Notes under the pieces: generated by a model | Seen by the model: the letters and a program-made list of their open reading frames with translations, nothing else | What the model was told of the DNA's origin: nothing | Databases searched by the model: none | Assembly (NCBI RefSeq): GCF_000485595.1 | Contig: NW_014577088.1 | Coordinates: forward strand, 239,140-282,929 | Length of the DNA: 43,790 nt | Direction: 5' to 3' | Source of the DNA: Priapulus caudatus | Lineage: Eukaryota > Priapulida > Priapulimorpha > Priapulimorphida > Priapulidae | In this document: positions 10,849-19,690 of the stretch, one piece after another | Layout of the letters: each line of letters opens with the position of its first letter | How positions within the stretch are numbered: position 1 is the first letter of the stretch | Program-made: the position numbers and the translations under genes

Positions 10849-11837
10849 ATTGCATGAGGTCTACGCACAGCCATCGCGACAGTGTCATTGACAGGCTCGT
10901 CAAGCACATAGGCAAGAATAGACGGGCGCAGCGAGCGTCGTCAGTAGTGAGTGCCCACGCGCACAACGGGGGCGGCTTCGGCGACGTCGTCGTCGCCGCA
11001 GTCTACAAGAACGCCGGCATGAGCGTGCGTCTGCAGCGGCTCACCAGCATTCTGAACCCGGCCAATCGCGAGGCGCTGACGAAGAAGAAAAGGGAAGGAT
11101 CCCCGAACAGGGACCGCAGCGATTCGACCCGAGGTCGTGGCCTGTCGATCGGCGCGGAGGACGACGTGTTCTTCGACCCCAGGTTGGCCGGGGCAAAGGT
11201 TAGGAAGAGGAAGACGAGCGTGGACGTGCAGAGGGACCGCAAGAAGCTTCTCGGGCACCTGAGCAAGCAGTGGCAGTTCGGGCACAACGAGCAGCAACTC
11301 GAGTTCGGTAGCCGCCGGCGATCGCGCATCGAAGCGCCGTGTCTCGTGAAGCAGGAGAAACTCGACGAGACGACCGGGAGCTATGTGTTAGTGGTGGAGG
11401 AAGAGATGGAGCCAATGGAGGTGTCAGCGCAGGAGGAGTCACCGGTGCAGGAGGGGTCACCGGTGCAGGAGGGGTCACCGGTGCAGGAGGAGTCACCGGT
11501 GCAGGAGGAGTCACCGGTGCAGGAGGGGTCACCGGTGCAGGAGGAGTCACCGGTGCAGGAGGGGTCACCAGTGCAGGAGAAACCGCAGCAGCATAATGAG
11601 GAGATATCTGTTGATGCTGTTACTCCCCTGCCTGTCAGCGAGTCGCCATTGAGTGAGTGTGATGAAGTCATTACTAAAGATGACGTCGGCGTTGAAGATG
11701 AGGTTGTGACCGTGGTGGAGCCGGTCGTCGATGTGGTTTCTTCGGAGGAGAATGGCGTACTGTCAGTCTCGACCATCAGTAAGAGGATGACACTCCGGGA
11801 GATGAATCTCCAGCAAGACTCTTTCGAACTTGAAGAG
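10849..11837 (+). CDS. Exon 6: basic helix, disordered region, SPVQE repeat, QQDSFELEEV block
   Basis: Acceptor CACCGCAG and donor GAAGAG|GTAACG, phase 1 in, phase 0 out. The exon opens DCMRSTHSHRDSVIDRLVKH, matching the SxTxxRLMKxLSK segment of human ITPRID2. A basic region follows (KKKREGSPNRDRSDSTRGRG), then KVRKRKTSVDVQRDRKKLLG. A run of about eight hexapeptides S-P-V-Q-E-(E/G) occupies 11439-11580. The exon ends MTLREMNLQQDSFELEEV when the next codon is included, closely matching the IMTQQKDSFEMEEV block of human ITPRID2 at a comparable place. The middle is acidic and Val/Glu-rich. An ORF continuing past 11837 to 11948 is intron read-through. Confidence 0.88.
11439..11580 (+). repeat. 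In-frame 18-bp coding minisatellite (SPVQE[E/G])
   Basis: About eight tandem copies of TCACCGGTGCAGGAGGRG, differing mainly at one base that toggles Glu and Gly. Because the unit is a multiple of three, copy-number change preserves the frame. The repeat is open in other frames and on the minus strand (TPPAPV and SCTGDP repeats), which explains the shadow ORFs there. Confidence 0.92.
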
Positions 11838-12101
11838 GTAACGCATTTAGCGAGCAGTGTGATTTCATTTGTGTATGTGCAGCGTGCGCTTGTTGCTGTG
11901 TGCACCTGCCTATGTGTGAGCGCGTCGATGTGTTCTGTATCCGCATAGGCTCCATATCGTGTTAGTATTGGGGAATGATGCCTTATTTCATGTACAAACC
12001 AAATGAATTGATGAATTAGTCTGTTTTGCTCAGTAGGTGTCACCACTAGTATGCTTTGCAGTCTCGGTTACTTGGTTCATATATATGCGTTTCTATTGCA
12101 G

Positions 12102-12138
12102 ATTGACAGTAGAGCTGCTACTCCGGCACGATCTCAGT
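12102..12138 (+). CDS. Exon 7 (micro-exon, 37 bases)
   Basis: Acceptor TCTATTGCAG and donor CAGT|GTGAGT are both strong. Phase 0 in, phase 1 out, encoding IDSRAATPARSQ plus one base that joins AT of exon 8 to make Tyr. Without it exon 6 (phase 0) could not join exon 8, which needs phase 1. That makes this small exon structurally required in the model. Confidence 0.78.
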
Positions 12139-13242
12139 GTGAGTAATCAGTGACTTTGCAGGTTTTCAAATGAGCAAAAATGTACAAAAAAACGTTCCCA
12201 TCGCTTAGCAATTGTTAAAATGTGGGAAATGGTACGTCGATCACCAACGAATTGGCTCAGAAAAAAACTAGTGTAAATTAACCGCATGACTTTAAAAGTA
12301 AGACGTTGCAGTTTTGTCATATGTGGTCGGGTGCTTGCATGATTCATATTTGTGACATATCATCTTCTCACAGCATTAGAAAGATGACGACAAATATCCT
12401 CTTGGCCTTTAGCTACGAAGCAACTACCTGCCTACTAAGCAATATCTACTTAAATATTTGTGTACTGCAGTCCATATATTATGTGTATTGTGTAATATGG
12501 TGGTATGTGTAATTACCATGCAGTAGTAATAACAACTTATTCTAAACAGCAATATTGCCAGCTAGCAATAATGTTTATCCTGCAAATGATTGGACATTAT
12601 TGGGAAGCAGTGCAAGGGTTTTTCTGGTCAGTTGTCGCTTGAAGGAGAATGAGGCTGCAAGTCACTTGTGGGCCTTGTATAGATCTATGTTCTTACATAT
12701 GCGTGTAACTATAAATATATTTTTATATATTTGTGTGTGTACTTCTGAGTGAGTAATGGTAAAAACAGGTAAGTCGTACGATTTCCATTGGATAATTTTA
12801 CTGGTGATTATTTTTATCTAATATTGGTATGCCTAGTATTTCGTTCCCTACAGAGTAATTGCCAAATTGCACTAAAAATGCATAGTAATTAGTGTGGATG
12901 TTAGCGCAATTATGTAATAATGTATTAGTACTTTTGTGGATGCAATCATTGTTCAACTATGTGTTTACCTGATGATTAAAGTGCAAATTCCATGCTTAAA
13001 TTATAATATATTGATATTTAGTGCACATATAAATTAAAATGATAAGCAAACGTACTGTTGATAATATACAGAGATCATTAAGATTCAAAATCCATGCTGA
13101 AGCATGCGCTTCTATCTCTCATCCTTGGTGAATTGCGACGGCTAAGTGCGACCGCATTACACATTTGCGTAGATAGCAAGAATGTAAAGTACTCTTCTTT
13201 ATTGCCCGCCTCGAGACAATCACGGTCCTTTTGATGTTTCAG
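12139..13242. other. Intron 7, no feature supported
   Basis: AT-rich interval. A short ORF at 12555-12752 has no splice sites in compatible phase and no recognisable similarity. Nothing else is evident. Confidence 0.55.
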
Positions 13243-13382
13243 ATGACATTCCGATTATAGTGGTTAGGGAGGGCAGCGTTAGTTCTATTGAGAGCAGCGG
13301 CTTTGGTGATGTAGACAACCCAGACAATAGCAATCTTGGCTTACTGGAAAACGAGCCAGTTATCGATGACAATTTGTTAAAT
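13243..13382 (+). CDS. Exon 8: SSGF block
   Basis: Acceptor ATGTTTCAG and donor AAAT|GTAAGT (near-perfect), phase 1 in, phase 0 out. It encodes (Y)DIPIIVVREGSVSSIESS, then GFGDVDNPDNSNLGLLENEP, then VIDDNLLN. The acidic S-S-G-F-(G/A)-(D/E) motif matches a conserved position in human ITPRID2 (DSSGFAED), which also follows the QQxDSFExEEV block. The order of blocks is therefore preserved. Confidence 0.85.
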
Positions 13383-13931
13383 GTAAGTCGGAGCCATATC
13401 ACTCTCTGGTGTCACGCAGCAGATCACAGAATGCACATCTTGCTATAGCAGACTAGAAAAGTATTTACTTCACAAGTAGGTTGGTTTGCTTATGTTATCC
13501 TGTCCAAACAATTCCAGTTTGAGTGATCCGGGATCTCCTCATTATTACAAAGAACTGGTACCTACTACTAAGAATTGTAATATGTGGCAGCTAACTAATC
13601 TATAAGTTAGAGATCAGTATTATCCAATACTCCTGATATAACACTTCTTTTAATGTGTAATTTTAAACATTTTAAAGTTAATTACATTACTATTCGCTTT
13701 GAGAGTGAACAAGTCGAGTGTAGGTGAGAGTATGACATTGTGTATTAATAATATAGGTAAACCATACTTCAAATGTTAAAAGGTTGTATAAATATGTCAA
13801 TGGATTTAGTGTAACAACTAATGAACTTTTTTAACAATGGATAAATTGGTTGAAGAATTATTGTATAATATTCGTTTTAATTACACAAAAACTTTATTTG
13901 AATGAATATTCATCACATATGATCGTTGCAG
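13383..13931. other. Intron 8, no feature supported
   Basis: AT-rich sequence with stops in every frame and no repeat or motif that I can support. Confidence 0.55.
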
Positions 13932-14030
13932 GTCTGTCCAACACCTAATGCAGACAGTGAAAGTGGAGAGACGAGCAGTGTTTGTACTCTGAAAGCCCGC
14001 TCAAACAGCAGACAGGAAGACTTCTCAGAG
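13932..14030 (+). CDS. Exon 9: Ser/Asp-rich
   Basis: Acceptor GTTGCAG and donor CAGAG|GTGGGT, phase 0 on both sides, exactly 33 codons. It encodes VCPTPNADSESGETSSVCTL then KARSNSRQEDFSE. The Asp-Ser-Glu-Ser...Thr-Ser-Ser-Val pattern resembles the SADSCDSETTVTS stretch following SSGF in human ITPRID2. Being phase 0-0, it could be skipped without frame change. Confidence 0.82.
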
Positions 14031-14143
14031 GTGGGTGCAACTCCTTCACGAGAAGCCAGAAACCTATTTAGTCATTAAATACTAAAGTGTTAATTCTTCC
14101 TCAAATTACAATTTGGAAATATATAGTGTTGTTTCCTCCTCAG

Positions 14144-15532
14144 GTTACTAAGTTCGTAGACGATACCGCAATGGCATACCAACCCACCGTATCTTTTGAG
14201 GAGAAATCCACCGAAACAACAGATTTACCTGATCATGACTGGCCCAGCTACGCGCATCCTTTGCGAGCCGACAGTGTGGAAAAGGCGTGTGGACCAGATG
14301 AGCTGCTCGAGCATAAAAGGTCCGTCTCCACCTCCAAAGTGTCTGAAGAATCACCAATCGGCATTTCGAGGTACTTTTCGCTCGACGAACTCTGGCCGCA
14401 CTGCGTCGATGAAAAAATGACGATGTCACAGCACGACGAGTGCACGTCACTGGGCGGAGCCCGGGCCGCATCCGTGCAGAATCTGCTGCTCGACTTGCTG
14501 GCGGGTGAGGGCGAGCCGTTCGCTCACCTGAAGAGAAACGTCGAGAAGGCAGTGCAGGAGGTCTTTCAGAACGTTCACTTCGGCGCGCCGGCGGAAAGCG
14601 ACGACGCGAGGCCGCGGCGGGAAGAGGTCCCGGCCGCACGACGCGAATCGTTCCGCAGCTACGACGACTCCGTCGAGGGCGACGCCGGCAGCGCGGCGGC
14701 GGCGGCGGCGTACGACGTGCACACGGTGGATGTGGCGGCGGCGGCGGCGGGACGCGAGGTGCACACCGTCGAGGTGGCGGCGGTGGCGCGCGACCGCGCG
14801 GTGGTCACCTACAGCCGGCCGCCGGCCGCCGAGTCGATCGTGCGCTTCTCGCAGGACGCCGACCGCAACACGGTGATCGAGACCGCGCGCTCGTGCCCAA
14901 TGGAGCTGCTGCACCTCGACGCGCCCGTCGACGTCGAGGTGTCGCCGGCCGGCGTGCGGCTCACGGCGATCTTCGAGGAGCGCGGCGCGAGCGGCGCATC
15001 CGTGAAGCTGCGACTCACACCGGCAAGCGTCGCTCGGCCGCGCTCGCCGACGCAGCAGGATGCTCCGTTGTCGCAGCGACGGGAGGATGCTCTGTTGTCG
15101 CAGCGACAGGAGGATGCTCTGTTGTCGCAGCGACAGGAGGATGCTCTGTTGTCGCAGCGACAGGAGGATGCTCTGTTGTCGCCGCGACAGGAGGATGCTC
15201 TGTTGTCGTCGCGGCGGGAGAATGCTCCGTTGTCGTCGCAGCGGGAAGACGCTCCGTTGTCGTCGCGGCGGGAGAAAGGCGGCCCGCAGTATGTGTCGGA
15301 ATGCTTTGTCCACCTTCGACACGGCTCGCCCGCGAACGCTCAGCCCATCCACCGTAGCGCGAGCGCCCCCCATCCCGTCACCACCAGCCTGGAGGATGAG
15401 GTCGATGGCTGGGTGGAGGAGAGTGAGCGAGCGACGATAGACCACGGGTGCGACGCCGGGCGGCGGAACGACGCTCAGGGGTACCGCGATAGGAGGGCAG
15501 CATTGGCGCAGCTCTTGGAATCCGACAAGCAG
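14144..15532 (+). CDS. Exon 10: long disordered exon with Ala-rich and DALLSQRQE repeats
   Basis: Acceptor TCCTCCTCAG and donor GCAG|GTAAGA, phase 0 on both sides, 463 codons. It starts VTKFVDDTAMAYQPTVSFEE and includes a GISRYFSLDELWPHCVDE segment. Next comes a short likely helix (SVQNLLLDLLAGEGEPFAHL), and an Ala-rich part in which V-H-T-V-(D/E)-V-A-A appears twice (about 14716-14782). A nonapeptide array at 15052-15279 follows. Base composition rises to strongly GC-rich from about 14440, unlike the AT-rich introns. No enzyme domain is visible. The product is probably intrinsically disordered. Large antisense ORFs (for example 15445-14447) are shadows of GC-rich codon usage. Confidence 0.86.
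15052..15279 (+). repeat. In-frame 27-bp coding minisatellite (nonapeptide DALLSQRQE)
   Basis: About eight tandem copies of a 27-base unit encode D-(A)-(L/P)-L-S-(Q/P/S)-(R/Q)-(Q/R)-E. The central copies are nearly identical and the edges more diverged, a usual pattern for recent expansion within a coding array. Confidence 0.92.
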
Positions 15533-15614
15533 GTAAGAAGGGCGCGTGGGGCAACAGGGTGAATGTTAGAGCTCTAGTTTAAGCGTTGACGTCTTTGTTT
15601 TGTCTTTGAGAAAG

Positions 15615-16817
15615 GTTGCTGTCCAGCAGAACGCTGCTGGGGTGGAGACGAGCACAACTGGGTTCAGCAGCAACAGCAGCGGTGGCTTTACTAACATCTG
15701 CTGCCGCCAGAACTCCCACACTAACATTCCGCGTTGTGGTGATGGTGGTGGTGGTGCACGTACAATTCACGCTTCTACGGCAGAACGTAGTCATACAGGC
15801 TCTGCCAGCATTGAAGAATTTCAGAGCATTTGGAAAAATACTGTAACAAGCTCGAACTTGTGTGATCGCTCATTGATTTCCGCTGTGCAAACTTCTCCAA
15901 GTCTAACACCCTCAGGAAAGAACTCATTCTCACCCAGAGAGGGGCATGATTTCTCTCCTGAGGTCGTTGGTGTTATGTTGACACAAACTCGTCCTGTTTC
16001 CTTTGGTGATAGTAGTTCTGTTACACGAGGCAGTGAAGTTTGTAAGTACAGCAGTGTCGCCACTTTGTGTGTAGATCAGCTGAGATTCCCCGATTCAGAT
16101 GTAGAGACTGATTGTGATAGCTTTAGTGCAAAATCGGAGTTTGACAGCAGCATAGAGGATATACTGGCAGAATGCAATGATTGTGATGAAGAAATTGACG
16201 TGACTCATTTTGACGATGTTTTGTACGCTGGTGAACAGCAGAAAGGTAGCAAATACGCAGAGATTGCCCGAAAGCATTCCGCGACAGATAAGCGACAGCG
16301 CGCCGACGGCCACAGCGAAGGCTCCGGCAACTGGAGCGAGCTCAGGCCAAGGCCTGCTCGCGGCCGCACGATCTCCGTGCCCTCTTACATGGAACTGCAG
16401 CGACGTTCCGCCGGGCTATCCGCAAGTTACGAGCAGCAGCGGATCACCGCCGACACCGACCGCGTCGCCACCCCGCCGGAGAAGCGCAGTCTGCAGCGCC
16501 TCAAGAGTCTCGACTCGGCGGGCTTCCCCGACCCCGTCGCGACGCAGCGCGAGACCGAGCCGACGTTCTCGACGCTCGTCGAGCACTACCTTGCCGGCAG
16601 CCAGCCGACGAGCATCGACAGCATGTGCAGCAAGCAGCGGTTGTCGGCCGTCGGTCGGCGCAGGAGCTTCCCGCACTCGCAGACGGAGGAACACGTCGTC
16701 GCGGCGACGATGGCTAGCGACGACCGCGCGTCGCCGCGGACGCCGGGGAGCGATTGCTGGTGCGCGCGCGACCTCTTCTCTCTCGTGAGCCGGCGACGCC
16801 AAGCGGCAGGCGGCAAG
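15615..16817 (+). CDS. Exon 11: Ser-rich and acidic segment, RTISVPS motif
   Basis: Acceptor TCTTTGAGAAAG and donor GGCAAG|GTAAGA, phase 0 on both sides, 401 codons. It encodes VAVQQNAAGVETSTTGFSSN and so on, with an acidic segment SSIEDILAECNDCDEEIDVT, then a basic/Ser motif RGRTISVPSYMELQRRSAG that is reminiscent of the RRSQSLP motif of human ITPRID2. GC content climbs sharply after about 16290. No globular domain is recognised. An alternative acceptor at 15610 would put the exon into a frame with an early stop, so 15614|15615 is chosen. Intron 10 is only 82 bases. Confidence 0.84.
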
Positions 16818-16978
16818 GTAAGAGGTGTGGCGACGTCCGAGTAGAGTGTGTTGACGCACGTGTGACAGCACCATGCATGCATGCCTCGTGTGTGCGTCAC
16901 TCTTCCTGCATGCTGCACTAGGGTTGTGTATTATAGCAATGGTGGCAGTTGGGTTTTAGATTGATGTTAACATTTCTG

Positions 16979-17168
16979 GTGTGTGTATGTGTGTGTGTGC
17001 GTGTGTGTGTGTGTGTGTGTGGTGCTGTGTGTGTGTGTGTGTGTGTGTGATGTGTGTGTTAGAATTGTGCCTGCGCACGCGGCGTTGTGTGCATGCGTAG
17101 TGCGTGCGTGCGTGTGCTGGTGTGTGACGAGAGAGAGAGAGAGAGAGAGAGTGTGTGTGTGTGTGTGA
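16979..17168. repeat. GT and GA microsatellites
   Basis: A GT-rich run, a short mixed segment, GCGT units, a pure GA run (17129-17150) and a further GT run, just downstream of exon 11. ORFs across it (poly-Val/Cys; poly-His/Thr) are artefacts. Confidence 0.93.
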
Positions 17169-17482
17169 TAGTATTTCAGTAGACTTTGTGTTAGACAGTG
17201 CTAACAAATGTCGGATTAGAAAAATTGCGTCTTGTACAAATTGTTCTGTTACTGTGTAGTACTTGTAGCTGCTTGTGGTGAATTGCTATTCTTTTTATAC
17301 GTTAATTAGCATACTTTTTGAAATGCCTTTAATGTTTTTTATTCTACTCTAGTGTGTTCAGTATGTATAGCTAGTCCAAGTAGTCGGTTTGATCTTGTTC
17401 TGTAGGTTTTGTAGTGTGATAGAATATTTATCTGGTTGAAATGTATAGTTTCTGTTTTTAATTACCACTAGTGTTGTTAAAT

Positions 17483-17925
17483 ATAAAATCTAACAGAAGG
17501 CAAGACTTCTTGTTTTGTTTTATTTTGGCGATTTACTTCTTTGCTTTGTCTAGATTCTAGATTTCCTCATTTCATTGGGTGTCTGCATGTGTTATTGTAG
17601 ATATCTGTAAGCGTAGGACCATAGCAGTTATGTCGTACTAAAATAGCTAACGATATAGATTATATTTCTTTGAGTTTATTGCATTAGTTATTTAAAGACA
17701 TTTTCATAAAATCTAACAGAAAGCAAGACTTCTTGTTTTGTTTTATTTTGGTGATTTACTTCTTTGCTTTGTCTAGATTCTAGATTTCCTCATTTCATTG
17801 GGTGTCTGTGTGTTATTGTAGATATCTGTAAGCGTAGGACCATAGCAGTTATGTCGTACTAAAATAGCTAACGATATAGATTATATTGCTTTGAGTTTAT
17901 TGCATTAGGTATTTAAAGACATTTT
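17483..17925. repeat. Tandem duplication, two copies of a 223-bp unit
   Basis: Copy 1 (17483-17705) and copy 2 (17706-17925) both begin ATAAAATCTAACAGAA and run through TAGCTAACGATATAGATTAT to TTTAAAGACATTTT. Only a handful of substitutions and one small deletion separate them, so the event is recent. No coding content. Confidence 0.95.
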
Positions 17926-18194
17926 GTTAAGTAATAGCTTAGTACATATAAATGTTGAAAATCATGAAATAATATTGATTTTCAATTATTTTCAATCTCA
18001 TGATGTTCCCGGGATAGAGGGTAGGAAAACAGTCCATGTTCGCTTTCGTAAACAATGAATTCTTCGTTCATTTTATCAGGAGTACATGAATAGAGATTCC
18101 CCATTCACGTAGTACTAATTTTATCAACGAAGCACCTGTCTTCAACGTACTGTTATAGAAGTTAAACGCACGGATACGACTGACGGACGTGCGG

Positions 18195-18510
18195 GTATAT
18201 AATATTATGTTGAACGTACGGATAACAATTAATGTTGAAGGTGCTAGTACAATGTTGAAGGTACTCGTGCAGAGTACTCGTGTAGGTACTCGAGGTAGGT
18301 CGAGCGTACTCGTGCAGGTAGAAATGCTGAACGTACGTGTGGAAATGTTGAAGATACTGGTAAAAACGTTAGTACAAGTGTTGAATGTACGGGTATTGAT
18401 GTTGAACGTACTGGTGCACGTGTTGAATGTGCGGGTACACATTTTGAATGAGTGGGTACGAATGTTGAACCTACGCGGTAGAAATGTTAAGCGCACGGGT
18501 ATAAAACTGT
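18195..18510. repeat. 21-bp minisatellite (core ATGTTGAACGTACGGGTA)
   Basis: Degenerate copies recur about every 21 bases, clearest from 18380 to 18505, where six consecutive units can be read. The period is a multiple of three, so both strands remain open as seven-residue repeats (for example VLNVRV on plus and FNTCTRT on minus). I regard these frames as consequences of the repeat rather than genes. Confidence 0.82.
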
Positions 18511-18770
18511 CCGTTTAAATATTATCGTATCAACTTTGCATTTTTTTATACCGCCGGGTTTGGCGATCGCTCCTCGGCATTCTGATCTCTTCGCCCCAGC
18601 GATGGCTGTGCGGAAAGCGAACCACAGCAGCTAAACATGTTTTAACAACAGATATATAGATCTCGACCTTTCTCGCGTGTCATCCAACCGACTGTCTAAA
18701 CGAAAGCAATCTGGGCCACACGTCGCAGTCTCCGTGTCTGTGTTTGTCTACGCGCTGAGAGGGGATGGAG

Positions 18771-18773
<3 letters not shown>

Positions 18774-18815
<42 letters not shown>
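18774..18815. repeat. GA microsatellite running into the assembly gap
   Basis: Pure GA dinucleotide run directly abutting the 875-base N block, probably the cause of the assembly break. Confidence 0.95.
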
Positions 18816-19690
18816 NNNNNNNNNNNNNNNNNNNNNNNNNNNNNNNNNNNNNNNNNNNNNNNNNNNNNNNNNNNNNNNNNNNNNNNNNNNNNNNNNNNNN
18901 NNNNNNNNNNNNNNNNNNNNNNNNNNNNNNNNNNNNNNNNNNNNNNNNNNNNNNNNNNNNNNNNNNNNNNNNNNNNNNNNNNNNNNNNNNNNNNNNNNNN
19001 NNNNNNNNNNNNNNNNNNNNNNNNNNNNNNNNNNNNNNNNNNNNNNNNNNNNNNNNNNNNNNNNNNNNNNNNNNNNNNNNNNNNNNNNNNNNNNNNNNNN
19101 NNNNNNNNNNNNNNNNNNNNNNNNNNNNNNNNNNNNNNNNNNNNNNNNNNNNNNNNNNNNNNNNNNNNNNNNNNNNNNNNNNNNNNNNNNNNNNNNNNNN
19201 NNNNNNNNNNNNNNNNNNNNNNNNNNNNNNNNNNNNNNNNNNNNNNNNNNNNNNNNNNNNNNNNNNNNNNNNNNNNNNNNNNNNNNNNNNNNNNNNNNNN
19301 NNNNNNNNNNNNNNNNNNNNNNNNNNNNNNNNNNNNNNNNNNNNNNNNNNNNNNNNNNNNNNNNNNNNNNNNNNNNNNNNNNNNNNNNNNNNNNNNNNNN
19401 NNNNNNNNNNNNNNNNNNNNNNNNNNNNNNNNNNNNNNNNNNNNNNNNNNNNNNNNNNNNNNNNNNNNNNNNNNNNNNNNNNNNNNNNNNNNNNNNNNNN
19501 NNNNNNNNNNNNNNNNNNNNNNNNNNNNNNNNNNNNNNNNNNNNNNNNNNNNNNNNNNNNNNNNNNNNNNNNNNNNNNNNNNNNNNNNNNNNNNNNNNNN
19601 NNNNNNNNNNNNNNNNNNNNNNNNNNNNNNNNNNNNNNNNNNNNNNNNNNNNNNNNNNNNNNNNNNNNNNNNNNNNNNNNNNNNNNNNNN
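18816..19690. other. Assembly gap (875 N)
   Basis: Unknown bases. The sequence just right of the gap is the outer end of the left palindrome arm, so part of the palindrome, and possibly exons of the ITPRID-like gene, may be hidden here. Confidence 1.

Noticed and set aside
12555-12752. Candidate exon in intron 7
   Set aside because: No acceptor or donor in a phase compatible with exons 7 and 8; no similarity recognised.
14447-15445. 332-codon minus-strand ORF opposite exon 10
   Set aside because: Shadow of GC-rich sense codons; Arg-rich composition, while the sense frame has strong splice sites and phase agreement.
16210-16918. Alternative-frame and antisense ORFs over exon 11
   Set aside because: Arg/Ser- or Arg/Ala-rich shadows of the GC-rich sense frame; they do not respect the splice junctions.
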